A stretch of 64,000 bases of DNA, taken from assembly GCF_021018895.1 (NCBI RefSeq), contig NC_079371.1:6964501-7028500 (forward strand). Direction: 5' to 3'. Positions 26,398-39,664 of the stretch are shown piece after piece. Each line of letters opens with the position of its first letter. Position 1 is the stretch's first letter. Source of the stretch: Seriola aureovittata. Taxonomy: Eukaryota > Chordata > Actinopteri > Carangiformes > Carangidae. The position numbers were made by a program, and so were the translations under genes. The notes beneath the pieces are model-generated. The model worked only from the letters and a program-made list of their open reading frames with translations, was not told the DNA's origin and searched no databases.

Positions 26398-27999
26398 CAG
26401 ATCATGTTTACACATCATACATGAGTGCTGTTAAAACATAATTTGGCTTGAAAGCAACCATTAGCTGTCTCCAAATTTAAACCCTTCCACTGGTAGGGAA
26501 ATGGTTAAAGATGACTTTACGAGATTGGAGTTACTTTTTCATTTTCCACATATCAAGGTTGTGATGTTTAAAGCTAAAAGTGTCACAAAGGTTGTCAATT
26601 TATTGTGTGGTTAATGCTGAGGCTGATGTTTTGATGTCATGCGAGCTGTTGCATGTGACTTTGCAGCTTATATTATATTGTCATGACTTTCGAGACATAT
26701 TTTCATGTCACATTTTAGGTTTTATTTTGTTTACGTAAGCCTGTGGTTCAGGGAATTACTTTTCTTCCCCATGTTGGTTAAAAAATTCACATATTAAAGT
26801 TATGATTATCAGACATCTTTTGAAGCTGTAGACACATTAAATTAATTGACATTAATCCAGCATGATTTGCCTGTGTAGTTCTGCTTTAGTTTTAAATGAT
26901 AATATTTCTTTCGAGGGAGTGGTTATTTTGTCTGACCTCTGTAAAGACGCACCCTTGCACACCTGCATGCACATACACTTGCGCCCACACACAATTATAA
27001 TTTCCAGCTTTCCTGATCTGGCTAAACTCCTTCAGAATTGTAATACTCTGTGGGAGCTCTGTGCTGTACCTTCTTCCTCATCACTCTTACTCTCTTTCTC
27101 CACTCAGTCTGTGCTCTCTCCCCCTCTTTCCTGTTCCTTAGAGGTTTCTGACATCATATGGAGCTGCAGCATCCCTCCGTTCTCCCTTTGATAGAGGTGT
27201 GGGGTTTAATGAAAGTAAAGTGTTGGGGACTGGGAAGAAGCTAAGGGACTGTGTAAACCGTGAGGGTCTGGGTCTGGAATTGGATAGTTAGAAGGTTGCC
27301 ACAGTGCATTAGTGTGGCGGACATGGAATAGGAATGTTGGGAATGGCTTTTTTCACCAGTGATTGGGTCCCCTGTCACCAAGCCTGGTGGTTTAAATGAT
27401 GCCTGATTAATTGAATGAGCCACACACTCCACATGGACAACAGTGATAAGGACTCCATGCAATACCCCAAGTTCCTCATTTCATTTTCACCACAACTGCA
27501 GCATGAATCTGTTGAAGACAGTTTAGATTATCCAATAGAACAATATTACCCACAGTGCAGTAGTTTGTCAGTGTGTCATGGGTTTTCTATTCCGAGATCA
27601 GTAATTGGCTTCATAGTAGGAACAGTAAAAAAAAAAATTTACATCTGGTTGTGTTTTTCAGAGATTGTCATTTGTGTTACTTTGCAGGTCAATCAAGACC
27701 TCTTACCTCGCTTTATATGCTTGACATATCAGTATGATGAAACAGGATGTCAACACAGTAGGCATGCCTCCAGCACTACAGTAGACTACAGTACATCTGA
27801 GAGATTAGCCAGGTATTCAGATGTATTAGAAACTATTTCAAAGGATTAAAATGTTTCAGCCTCACCTAAAGTGTGACATCAAATACAGTTTCTTCACTTA
27901 GGGAGGGTAAGCGGATTTAGGCTCTCTCCTTTCATTATGTCTTGAATGCTGTTGAAACGGTCCAGGACGGACTGGCGTCAAGATGTGCAGAAAGGATCG
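26398..27999. other. Intronic DNA without a recognised gene
   Basis: Unique sequence. It holds the longest open frame of the window (27415-27849, +, 144 codons), which includes a Lys run encoded by an A tract and has no recognisable domain, so it is not called as a gene. Confidence 0.5.
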
Positions 28000-28345
28000 A
28001 TTCCTCCTCCTTAGAAGCCGACAAACGCTGGGCCCCATGCCTTTGCACCGATGCATTAGAAGATTAAAAGTAATGTCTGGACGTGGCAGCCACTTCCTAA
28101 TTGATCCTTAGCCCCCCCCCCCCCCCCCCGCACATCTCCACTCTCCACTCTGCCGTCAGATGAGGTGCTGCACTGTATCGATCCCTGACGCCAATTTCTT
28201 GATTGCAAATTCTGATGTGAAGAATCCGGCCTAATGCCATAATCATACACTTGTGATTATGGGGGAGTCTCTTCTAATCAAATATCCAGGCTGCCGTGCC
28301 AGAAGCCAGCACGAGAAAGCAATCAGTAAGTGATCGTTTAAGGAG
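28000..28345. promoter_or_regulatory. Candidate conserved block split by a poly-C tract
   Basis: A CpG-containing, repeat-free block (GATGCATTAGAAGATTAAAA near 28050, ATCCGGCCTAATGCCATAAT near 28224, CTTCTAATCAAATATCCAGG near 28271) on either side of an 18-base C run. The texture differs from the AT-rich flanks. The poly-C may have expanded inside an older element. Conservation has not been tested. Confidence 0.35.
28112..28129 (+). repeat. Poly-C tract (18 C)
   Basis: An uninterrupted run of 18 C inside an otherwise complex-sequence block. Confidence 0.9.
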
Positions 28346-30632
28346 ACACACTGAAAATATCTTGCAACCTTCCGATTCTTTCTTTCTCTCACTACTTAGG
28401 TTCTTGCAAAGACATAATCCTCAACTGTGATTGCAGCAAACTAGATGAATCAAAATCCAGAGCTGCTTAATGTCAATTGAAGTGAATCTACATTAATTGC
28501 TATTTGCATGTCAAATTATTGTAGTCATCAGTGTTAAGATTGTATCCTGAAATGACTGGATCACGGCAGTTGTAGCTGATTTTTGTTACTTTGAAGCATA
28601 CTCCACAGTTGAAAGCAAGTGGTGGCAGACTTTAGAAAAAAATACTTTGTACACAGGCATAACTACTAGAAAAACAGTTAAAACACATATTTTGGAGAAT
28701 CAGAGACCTAGAAGCTAATTGATGACACTGGCTTGTAGTTATTTATAAAGATGAGTTTATTTCACTGGGCAGGCATTGACATATCTGGGCATCCACTTTA
28801 ATGATGTATCAAAAGTTCAGCTGAGGTCACTAGTAGAAGCTGACAGGGTAAAATATGTTGTTTCCCCCATTGACACCAGCTTCTGGCCCAAGTAGCTAAT
28901 TAGCTTAGTAAAGTGGTTGTGTGCAGTGGGAGGTGGAGCATGGATGCTTCCTCTAGAGCTCACTTTTTAATAAGCTGATTCTTCTTTTTAACAGAACAGA
29001 GAGACCCCTAGCATCCAGCTGACCTCCGTACTTAACATGTGTTAAGAGCCAGGGCAGTGGACTAGAAAGTCAGGCTGCAAGGAAAAGAGGGAGGGAGAAA
29101 AAATGAGTGTGTATCTGTGTTAGATAGAAGAATTTAAAAGATGTCCTCATAGGATATACAAAGGCCCCTTAAGTGATCATGTTTTTGCAGCCCTCGCTCT
29201 CAAAAACTGTTTACACAGACTTAGAAAATCAAGATGCTGCTCCACACCATACCAGGCAATATATTTCACCTTTTTAAATGCAATCTTCAAGTACTTATTG
29301 TTTCTCGCCTCTCTCTACTCTGCGGTATGTCAAAGCAGTAAATAATGCTAATAATTTCAGGATGTTCACCTTGACATGAAACTGGCTGTTTTCTTTCAAC
29401 ATTTCATTCAGAGACTCATGTGGTGCATTGTTTTTTGATGTGCAACAATGAGATACTTCAACTGCTGTTGTTTAACCTATGGGGAATAGAGCTTGATGTA
29501 CCTCCCATCTTTAGAGATGGAAATGAAATCAGTGTGGATGTGCACATACCTTTCAATGGCATACATAGGTTAGCTGTCTTGTTTGTTCATAGTTTCTGTG
29601 CTGCTCATGATTTTCATGTAGTTCTGAAGGAAATTGGGCTATTTCTTTAATTGTGAGAGCTGAAAGAGATGCATGTGTGATGAAATACAGTAGATATAAA
29701 TTGTCATATTGAGCAATCAGGTATCAAGACAGCCCTGATTCAAGGAGCCAAATGAATGAAGATTGAAATTTTGTTATGTCACTTGATTTGGTCCTTGAAA
29801 TTTTGATTATGTTATTATCAAAACCATCATAGCTGCCATTGAACCTATGTCAGTTTCCATTCAGTAGTTCAGAATTTATTACAATGAATGATATTACCAT
29901 TTTCAGAGATTTATATTATGTTTGGAACGTGGTAGCATTTACATCAGAATGTACTGAATGGGAAAAATACTCTAAATGAGCTGTACTTGAGCTGGACTCA
30001 GATTGCCACAGGAAAAATAATTTCCCTTTTAACAACATAAATGTGTAAAACACAACTACAATGAAAACATATTTCCCCTTTGATAATGCACTTGCCACAA
30101 TGGTTCATTATATCTAATGGTTTTCAGTAAGTAGTCAAAAAGCAGCACGAAGATCATCAATTGTAAATGGTTCTAAAAATGTGTCCTTTGGAAAATGATA
30201 CAAACAGGTATCTGGCATCACTGTAAATGATGTTGAAAAATGACTGTTAAAAAATATGCCAAAGATTTTTTTTATTTGGAATATGATCGTACATCAGCAT
30301 TTAAATCCCTACTGCATTTTCCTTGTTCCTTGTCTCCCTGCCCCTGTTACTCTCCCAGCATGATGTTCACACAGCCTGCCTGCAGAGGGTAGTCACTGAC
30401 TGCATTAAGAAACACACACCAAAAGCTTTATTTTGTATAATGGCCACATACAACCTTGCATATTATTATATGCATGTATGCAGGTGCACAGGCAAGCTTG
30501 CACACACACTGTAACACAGAAACAGACCTGCCTCTATCATTAGACCATATTTTGTACTCTATCTGAACGCTACATCTGTATGTAGTTAGGCATTTAGTAG
30601 GAATGGAAACGTGATTGCCAGATGTGGACAAC

Positions 30633-30656
30633 TTTTTTTTTTTTTTTTTTTTTTTT
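30633..30656 (+). repeat. Poly-T tract (24 T)
   Basis: An uninterrupted run of 24 T. It encodes the Lys or Phe runs seen in open frames that cross it, which are not genes. Confidence 0.9.
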
Positions 30657-31742
30657 AAACCTTGATAAACCCCAGTCCCAGACAGGTGGAGCTGGTGCAG
30701 CCCTGTACCAGGTTGCAACAAACCATACACTTACCAGGGTTGCCAAGATGAAACGAATGGGATTTTCTGTAAACTGCTTGTCAGCAGAGATACACACTGA
30801 TCCTTTTTTCCACGGGGCTGGGGGGTTTTGGGAGTTGCTACAGTATGCTGCGTTAGTTGTGTGTGTTTGTATGTGTGTGTGATATGGCTGTATATTAATG
30901 TCTATTTATTTGTTCTCCCGAGCCAGATCTGGGGGAAGACGGGCTTATACTGTATGCATTCCTGTAAACATGCTTGTCATAGGAGCACTCTCATACTCTA
31001 TCGAATATGATGTGGAAGCTTTAATAATGGATGTGAGCAGCAGCTGGAAAGGTGGAAAGGCATTGATTTATACCCACAGGTTTCCTGGGATTTTTATAGG
31101 ATTGGCTAAATGTCATTACACTGCAGGTGGAGGGGTGATGAACTGTAATAAACTTTGATGTGGATGGGTGTGTGTCTCCTGTCATTGGCTCATAAACCGG
31201 AACACTGTGACAAGTCTCAAAAGATCCACTTCCCTTCTACCAGCTGTCATCTTTTCAAATGCATACAGTGCACGTAACCACACTTGTCAACAGAAATGTA
31301 TGAAATTGCAGACATACAAATACATTCACACATGTGTGCGCACACATGTACAGTAGACTCATGAAAGCAAGAGGAAGTGCAGGAGAATAATAAAGCCACC
31401 ACACTGGCTGCTGTATGTTGGCAGAACTGTTTTCCCTTCATGGCATAGTGTGTGAACAGTATGTCTGCCTATATTGTAAATACTGGTGAGTGAAAGCTGG
31501 AATCTACTACATCCTTTTACACATCAGAAAATATTGATTTACTTCAGTGTCCATGAATTTGTTCAAACATAGAGTATAAAAATCAATGTCTTACAAAGTG
31601 AGTTTTCAAGTTCTGTCAGAGTTAATCAAAATGCATGAACACATTCATTTTAAACAGGTTTCAGCCCTGATGTCACAATTTAACTGTGAAACTGAGATTC
31701 TTCTAATCTTTGCTGCCATCAATGAGATAGTCCTACCTTTTT

Positions 31743-31767
31743 AAAAAAAAAAAAAGAAAAAAAAAAA
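31743..31767 (+). repeat. Interrupted poly-A tract
   Basis: Thirteen A, one G, then eleven A. No retroposon body was recognised upstream of it. Confidence 0.85.
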
Positions 31768-32506
31768 GCAAACTGAAATTCAGTGTAGCAGCAGTGGTTG
31801 AATTAATGTAATGTTACAGCAAAAAGTTTTTGTTTTTATTATGTATTAGGTTTTAATAGAAGACAGAGTAGAGAGACCTATTTTTTTATTCAGGTGCTCT
31901 ATTGTATTCATTTTCTTTATTTTGGAGAAACAAGTGACATGATTTAGTGTAAAAAGCAGTTGATGACCGAAGTATCTCTCAATTTCCAGGTTGATAGCAA
32001 TTTCTATCAACAATTTCTCACTGCAATAGTAATGTTTGAGCTGAAACTTGTCATATGTGTTGCTTGGGAGATTTGGGAGAGATACTGGTTACAGAGTGCA
32101 GCTACAACAAAATTTTACCACATCTTTTAGGGCTGATTTATATCACCATGTGACATCAAGTTAGCTGTTCTTTTTAATGTTGGTTACTTTTTCTAAATAT
32201 TATTATTTATATTTCTAATATCTACTTCATGTATTTTCTATTGTATTTTGTTTTTCTGATTACTGATTTTAAGACTACAGTAGATTGTTTTGTAATAAAT
32301 ATTTGCCAATGGATCAGTGCCATATTGACATTATACAAGTTAGCCAATGTAACTTTCTGTATTTTACAGTTTAGTACTCTTTAGAATTTATATTTGCCAT
32401 TGAAGGATAAAGGATAGTAGCCTTTGTGTTTGTACATGACATCTATTGCATGGCAGTGATGTCTGTATGAATGGCTTATTCAAAAACATCATCACGTATT
32501 ATCTTT

Positions 32507-32525
32507 TGTGTGTGTGTGTGTGTGT
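32507..32525 (+). repeat. Short (TG)n microsatellite
   Basis: Nineteen bases of perfect TG repeat. Confidence 0.9.
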
Positions 32526-32999
32526 ATTATTATGGTATATATTTTTTTCACTCTGGCTTGAATAATATGCCAATTGAGTCTTACTTGTAACTGACATGGG
32601 GGTCTAAACTGTATCATTTCAGTCTGGTCTCCCCATGCCAGTCATTTGGCTTATTCTGCTGGTTTTTTGCCCAGCATTAAACAAATGCATCCTAATGTCA
32701 TCCAATATTAAACAGCCATTAATTCTACCCTCCCCACCCCTCTAATCTCAAATGAGCAAATCTGTCCTTGTTTCCTATCAACAAACAACTGCGGTGGATG
32801 CACCTTGAAGGTCAAGTCCCGTTCTCTAATTAATTGGCCTGGGTGTTTCTGATAGTGTTGCCAGGGCAGTGATCTTGCTAAGTGCGACATTAATATTCAC
32901 ACACTTGTTTATCTGCCATTGTATAGTTTCTTTCCTCTGGTTGTTTTTGTCATCACATTCAAATAGAGCCCAAGCTGAAAAGCTCCGTACTACATTGTT

Positions 33000-33740
33000 C
33001 CAGCGTGGGTGTCTCCATTAAGGAGTCCAGGTGCATTCTCAGGGTGCCACTTGGGAAGCAGCATTCACTTCACTCATACCGGCGCTGAGCCCTCACCAGG
33101 GGAAATAGAGTAAAGCTCTTTCAGATCCTGGGGATTCAAGGAAGTCTTCATTAAAAATGCCAAATGTTGTCGATACGAAGCACAAAGAGCAGAGAGAGGA
33201 TGGCAGGGTCCTTGACTTTTGATTGAGGTATGCACTCAATGATAAATTACTTCAGCTTTTTAAATCTTCTTGCATGTTGGATAATGATAGCTTTTTAGCG
33301 AAAGCACACATCGACATCATCACTGCCATAATTCTTAGAGACGCTTAAAGAGGTTCACACCCCAGTGCCCGTGTGCATTCATCGTATTTTACCAAACAGG
33401 GCCAATTGTGTGCATTTACAATGCGATAAACCTCATTATGTCTGCCCACTAACCAGTTGCGCATTATCTGAAATGGTTTATGGAGCTTATACAGGCCAAT
33501 TTACCACAGCGCTTGGTTCCATTGTTGGTCCATGAATGTGATGCTTGTCTTAGCCTGACTGAGCTAATGTTACTCCTGCTCAGAATGAGGATGCACTCTT
33601 CCTTTAGAGTCTTTATATTGAGGTGATTAAACCCCAGGGATTTGGCGTCCACGGCGGGACATTATTGCTGTCACTGGTGCATAGCAAGTTGAATGCACCT
33701 TTTTGCATGTTAATCATCCAAGTCTTGCATTTGTGTTACA
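33000..33740. promoter_or_regulatory. Candidate conserved non-coding block, about 740 bp
   Basis: The longest stretch of the window with complex sequence, even base use, CpG words and no simple repeat. Examples are TGTCGATACGAAGCACAAAG near 33168, CATCGACATCATCACTGCC near 33309 and TTTGGCGTCCACGGCGGG near 33641. Homeodomain and forkhead-like words are frequent. No splice-flanked coding frame fits it. Enhancer function is inference from texture and from its place in a giant intron. Confidence 0.35.
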
Positions 33741-34509
33741 AGGAGAAAATATTCCAATGAGGAGCTTACAAATCAAAAGCACAGCAACTGTGTTTTTAGA
33801 GAGGCAAAGCATAAAAAATATTAGCTAATCTATATTTCTGTGGATTGTGTTGTGAAGTGCTTAAAACAATCAATATGATGTATTGCATAAGTTAAAATTA
33901 AATATGGATAAGGAAGTGAAACTAGACACAGCTTAGAGGTTAGAACAGCTGCGTTGAGCCTTTGTCTATGCTTGTGCATATCGAGTGGTGACAAATAGAT
34001 TCTATATTGGTTTTATGGCAAACATGTTTAGAGTGTGTTAAATAGAAATGTGATTGGTGAGGTTTTGCCAAAAGACAAACCAGTAATATGAAGGCTGCAT
34101 AATCACCTACTGATCATGGTATCCAGTACAAATTATAGTACTTATGTTTTTTCACTGATGTAGAATTAGATTTGATAATTTAGTGTCCTGATTCACATCT
34201 GCACTGACAGCTGAGTCTATATCCTTGTTTATCTGTGTACTCTGTTCCCACTGCTACCACCATCCCTCCAAACAAAAATTCCATTATTGTGACAACTCTC
34301 TGAGGTGTTTGTAGATGCAGTGACAGGCAAGTCATACTCACTCACCGCATTTCTCTTGAAACCTAATCTCCAGCATGGCCTTGCTCACCCACTGACAGGC
34401 AGGTAGTGGTGGGAAAGGCTGCTGATACACTTACTGTCACCAGTTCCACTTGGAATATGTCTGCTCTCATTAGTATTGACTCTGTGCTTTGGTTTTATAG
34501 TATCTTGCT
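33741..34509. other. Intronic DNA without a recognised gene
   Basis: AT-rich unique sequence to about 34190, then mixed composition. Nothing was recognised. Confidence 0.5.
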
Positions 34510-34780
34510 AGTGACCTGTGAAAGATGAAGTTAAGTCAGGGCCATGATGCTCAGTAGCCCTTGATTGCGTCAGGAACACGTCGATCATCACTACACCAGG
34601 TAATGCTAGCTCTAAGTGGTGTTGCCCCACAGAAAGCCATGTGTATAGGCAGAAGGACTCGGGCGATTTAATGTTTGTGGTTATTGATCGCAGCCCCCGT
34701 AATGTAATTTCACCATCCTTTTTCCTCTTAGCAAATATTGGGGTTAAAAGGGGACCGTCACCCATCGTAAATCCTCTTCC
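34510..34780. promoter_or_regulatory. Candidate conserved non-coding block
   Basis: A repeat-free block with CpG words (TTGATTGCGTCAGGAACACG near 34561, ACTCGGGCGATTTAATG near 34657, CAGCCCCCGTAATGTAATTT near 34691), ending where a CT-rich repeat begins. Regulatory identity is inferred only. Confidence 0.28.
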
Positions 34781-34805
34781 GTTTCTCATCTATTTCCTCT
34801 TCATA

Positions 34806-34865
34806 GCTCTCTCTCCCACTGTATCTCTCTCTTTCGCTCTCTGTCTCTCTCTCTCTCTTTGTCTC
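34806..34865 (+). repeat. CT-rich low-complexity repeat
   Basis: Repeated CTCT words with interruptions over about 60 bases. Confidence 0.75.
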
Positions 34866-35083
34866 CTGTTGCCTATTGGGCAAGGGCCCGGAGCAGTAAA
34901 GTCCTCTGGCTGATGGAATTTTATGGTTGGCATCTTGGCAGACTCCTTCATTTCACTTTTATCCTTGTCAGTCTTCAGGCAGCCCAGAAAACTGTCTGCA
35001 TGGAAAAATCATAAAATCCGGTCCCTGTCACCAGGCAAATTTAGATAACTAATTTTCAGATCAAATTATAAATCTTTTAACTT

Positions 35084-35106
35084 GGCTGGCTGGCCGGCTG
35101 GCTGGC
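35084..35106 (+). repeat. Short (GGCT)n tandem repeat
   Basis: Almost six GGCT units, one of them altered to GGCC. Confidence 0.8.
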
Positions 35107-38100
35107 AGAGAGAAGCCTACTGAGCAGAAGTTTGAGCAATCTTTGCCTACTCATCAGTCTCTTGGAGGTGGCATATCAGTCTGTGGTGGCTGGCAGGGAT
35201 AGTGGAACCAGACAGTTACGGTCAGCTAAACCAAATGGAATGAGATGAAATGCTGAATGATTCTAGGGCAAGTAATATGTTCATGTTCTATTACACACTG
35301 GCATGATTCTAAGCCAGATACCAGTAGCTTGTGCTGCTCATCTAGAATGTTTTGTTGAAGAGATGCAATATGTGTGTTGCAGTGGACACCACTGGGAAAA
35401 ATACACATCAAAGCTGTCTCCTCACATGCAACTAGTTCTAGACACCTCACATACAAATTAATGAATGGATATGAGCTAAATATTTCAGCAGATCATAATT
35501 GTGTGTGGTTAAATACAGATCTATGTGTGTGTGTGCATACACATGAGAACTTGCATATGTGTGGTATCATGCATTTGTGAAAGTGTGTGTGTGGGAGAGC
35601 CTGTTCCACACTGAAAAGCACTCACCTGGTGGAATCTTTCCGCATCTGTTGAGTACTTACTACATTAGAGAGAAGCTGTCATGCATTCTGATAGAGCGCT
35701 GATGCTGTTGTATGTAGATATAATCTGTATTGTACAAATGACCAGTTCACTAAAACTAAAGATGCTACCTTATTGCTTACACTGACTACTCCTCACCTAG
35801 TCATCCATTCTGGTTTCCCTGTCTGACATATATCTTGTAATATTAGAAATCATCCAAACATGTTAATGTTTCTTCACAATGCTTTTTGGTGATACTACCA
35901 TGGGCAGCTCTTCAAATGAACTTCCTTTGGCACGGCAGTGGGTTTATCCACGAGTAAACGAATATCACATGCACATGTGCACACAATCACAGGAACGCAC
36001 ACATGTACAGAAGGAATATCTGCCTGCTTCCACTTTGAAGCAGCCATGCCAGAGCTGGCTGTGTGTTACCTAATCCCATTCTCAGAGAGCGTTTTACCCC
36101 CCACGTCTGAGAGGCCCTTGGCATTGGCAGAAAATGCACACATAGCCACACACAAAAGCACATACACAAATACAATCTACATGCCTGATGCAACGTTAAG
36201 TCACTTGAGCAAACAAACCCATTTGAGTACATGAAGGCAGCATTGCAGTGTGTCTGCTCCTATTAGTGAAACCGTTCTGTTACACTTACGCAGTTCCTCT
36301 TCATGGGTTGTTTAGTATATACAAAACTAGAGGGGAAGGTTTTACTTTTGGATTGTTGCACTGCTGAACTATTGTTTGAGTATTGCCTCATTTTGATTTT
36401 TTTCCTTTTCCTGTTGCTCTTTGCAGAACTATGTATGACAGCAAGAGCTCTTCTACTGAAGGCCCATCTAAACTTAATGTTTAAAGGAAGAAAATGTGGA
36501 TCAGAGAGACAGTGGTATGGGCGGATAGATGGAGGAATGAAGGAAGGCAGTGGCCCCATGAGGCACCGGCAGTTGTGGTGTTTCTAAGAAATATGGTGTG
36601 TGTGCGCATCTAAAATCCTGTTGGCTGGCCTTTGGCATAGTCTACTTTGTTTGTTATGTACAATCCCTGTGTGAAAAATCACCTTCATCACGGAAGGAAG
36701 CCCAGTCTGTTGGACCATTACTTGTCAGCATAGCTTTTTGAACCCATTGCCTCCATTCTATAAGAAGAGTGTAGACTGAAGTTGTAGATTGCAATGGCAA
36801 ATGGAAATTTTGAGTGGTAGATATTTAGAAAGACAATACGTATACTGCATGATTTTTGGCATGTATATTATCTTTTCTGATCTCTCTGTGTGAACTCTGT
36901 GCGCCTAAGCTGTCTAGATTCCTTGCTCCACAGGCTCGCCCTTATTACTATGTCTTCCAGGCAATGCAGAAACCCCATGGCACAGAACCTTTAGACTTTG
37001 ATATTTTCAGTAGCCACCCCTTTCCCAGTATCATGCTAACCCCTTGTTGGTAGAGTGAAATTTGAATAAACTAAGAGAAAACAGTCTCTCCCAGTGTCCC
37101 GTTATATTTTGGCATGACTGCACATTGGGCAGCATCTTCCACCATAGTATTCCTCTGTGACCTGCCAGGATCAACAGAGAGGAATGCAGAGATAGAGCAG
37201 AGACGTAAAGGAAGAGATGTCATTACCAAGCCATACCCCAGGGTTTAGCAGTTCACTGCATAGGTTAACTGGTCTGGCTGCTCGGCGCCAGTTGGCATGG
37301 CTACCATTTCCCAGGGTATTTTTTTGCCCCCTCCTGGTATTCTCAGTGGTCTTCTTGCAATTGTCATTCAAAAGATGGCCAATGGAGTGACCCCGCTGTG
37401 CTGAATCAAGTGGTGAAGAAGTTCCATATGAATCCATCTGTTGATATCTACTCTCGTGAGACTATGATATCCTTAATTCCCTCTAAATATGAGAGATCAT
37501 TTGAAACATGGGAAAGATTTTTGAAAAGAAAAGATAAAAGCAAGGGACTATTTTCTAGAAATAATATTACATTTTTACAGCAATAATAATAAAACTCCCC
37601 ATCTCTTTTTTATTACTCTCCAATAAGTGAGTTGTTTCTGTATCTCACTACTGAATAGAGAATAGGGAGGGAAGGCAGCACACAAAGCAGGCAGGCAGGC
37701 AGGGGCCCTGGTCTTTGATGAATGTCTCTATCTCCAGGCATTAGGTGTTCTATTTTTCATAGCAGGCCCTTCGGCCATGCTGGAGAGAGCTTGGGCCTCA
37801 CATGCGCATTCGTGCAAGGCGCCACAATCCTCAGAGATGGTGACTAATCCAGGCCTACTGTCTGGGGGCGAGAGTGGCCGCTACAAGCACAGCTGAAAGG
37901 TCACACCTGTCAGAGGTGGGGGAAAAAAAGAGGCCAGAAAAGGAAGCTAGCCCTATAGTGGCCTCTGCTTGAAAAGGTACAGCTTCATAGTGTCTCAAAT
38001 AGTTTAGTTCACAGACACGTGTAGACACACACATCGACACACAAGGACATGCCATGTGTGTGAGGGGATGGGTAGCTTTTATTGAAATAATTCAATTTTT

Positions 38101-38639
38101 TCTCGCATTTCATCCTTGCTGACCAATTTTCCCACTCCAGAGCCAAGTTTCACTGGCTGTATTTAGTTAATTCACGCAAGGTCAAATATTGTCCTCCCTG
38201 TATGCCCAATTTTTAATTGTGTTGAACAGTTGTAAAGTTTTATTGTAAATGGGAATATTGATATAATTCAGGGACAATGTATTTGCAATATCTCTTGTTA
38301 GTCTTTTGCTAATGGACTTCACCATAGTCCACTTAAAAATAATAATTTACTCAGTGTAATCTAAATTGTCCCCTGTGCTGAAGCACCTGTTCTAGTTCTA
38401 ATTACTCTTAATATTTTTATTGGTTTGGTACCATTAGCATTGCATACCATTTTCCATACCACTGATGTGTTCATATATTTGTCTTTTGTTGCCTATGTGT
38501 TTGGCCATTGACTATCCATTTATCTTTCACTTACATGTTCGTATAGTCTGTGGTGGTGACTTTATATTTTCACAACCAGGTTAAGAAGTATATGTTCGTT
38601 TCTTTTCATTAAAGCTGTGGTAGCCAGTTTCTGCTTTTC

Positions 38640-38965
38640 CCTGTAATGCTGCACTGTTGACATTATACCAATGTTCCTGGTGCATGGGAGGCACCACTGC
38701 ACCTCAACATCAGCTAGGCAGCATGCCATGGCTGGGGCATCGGCCTCAATTCAACAGGCAAATTAATCTTGCTTTGTTGGAGTAGTCAAGCCCAACCTGG
38801 GACAGAGTTCGTATAGCTGTTGCTCTGCTGATGCAAGTGCTTTCTCTCAAGTTTGGAGCCTTCATTTATAGGCAGTTAAAGATCTCTCCATCTGTTATTA
38901 GGCAGGCCCTGGACACAGATGCCTTGATGAATAGGTATTTCTACTGCAATTGAATGGGCTGCAGC
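38640..38965. promoter_or_regulatory. Candidate conserved non-coding block
   Basis: A complex-sequence block of about 325 bases between AT-rich flanks, with GGCAAATTAATCTTGC near 38757, CATTTATAGGCAGTTAAAG near 38863 and GGAGATTAAGTAATAG near 38972, wording typical of vertebrate homeodomain-bound enhancers. It has no coding frame with splice sites. Conservation is inferred and remains unverified. Confidence 0.35.
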
Positions 38966-39570
38966 CTCTCAATGGAGATTAAGTAATAGTGTGGATATTA
39001 GAAGAAATAGTTTATATTTCCTGAAACCTCAATGTGAATGCTTCCAAGAATGCTTGATTAGAAGGGGGAACCTCTTTTAGGTTTGAGACAAAAACATAGA
39101 TAACTAAAATCACATTGTTACTATATCACTATGACTTTCTCTCTTAATCTATTTCACTATATGAACATTTACATGCAGACAAACACACATGACACTGTCG
39201 TGCACATGCCACCTCCGACACACATACACATTGCATTTCTGTTTTAGTACAGATCACCTCTCTCACCCTTAGCTGTTAGCTGTGCTGTCTGTGTGATGAG
39301 AAGATAATCTCCCAGTATGGGTTTTTCATGGGAAGATATTTCATAGATCATGTTTTCCTCTGATGGGGTAGTACCATACAATTTGAAATCCTATTTATCT
39401 AGCTAACAGGGAAGAGGAGAGGAAATGTACCTGTGGTTATTAGAGATGAGACGACCCCAATACAGACATGAGAAGGAGATCAAAGCTGACCGCCCTGGAA
39501 ATAATAACTAAACCCAATGTACCCAACCCACTGCTTTGAGGGTCAGGAAATGCAGAGCTTTTTCTTGCTT
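38966..39570. other. Intronic DNA without a recognised gene
   Basis: Mixed unique sequence with a CA-rich patch near 39180-39235. Nothing was recognised. Confidence 0.5.
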
Positions 39571-39591
39571 TGTGGGAGTGTGTGTGTGTGG

Positions 39592-39664
<73 letters not shown>

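Larger units (their letters stand above)
28346..32999. other. Intronic DNA without a recognised gene
   Basis: AT-rich unique sequence with an octamer word (28502), poly-T (30633-30656), interrupted poly-A (31743-31767), a short (TG)n (32507-32525) and a 20-bp palindrome (31330-31349). No exon was recognised. Confidence 0.5.
34781..38639. other. Intronic DNA without a recognised gene
   Basis: Contains a CT-rich repeat (34806-34865), (GGCT)n (35084-35106), CA-rich patches near 35960-36180 and a short (GGCA)n (37688-37704). The segment 37780-37930 is GC-rich and repeat-free and may be a further conserved block. The 94-codon frame at 36303-36587 has no family match. Confidence 0.5.

Noticed and set aside
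27415..27849. Longest open frame of the window (144 codons, +)
   Set aside because: No recognisable domain, contains a Lys run from an A tract, has no splice or promoter support, and its length is within what chance gives over 64 kb on six frames.
30622..30882. Poly-T run as a possible reverse-oriented retroposon tail
   Set aside because: No SINE or LINE body was recognised on either side and no flanking target duplication was found.
36303..36587. 94-codon frame with a hydrophobic Leu/Phe stretch
   Set aside because: The hydrophobic stretch comes from T-rich DNA; there is no family match or splice context.
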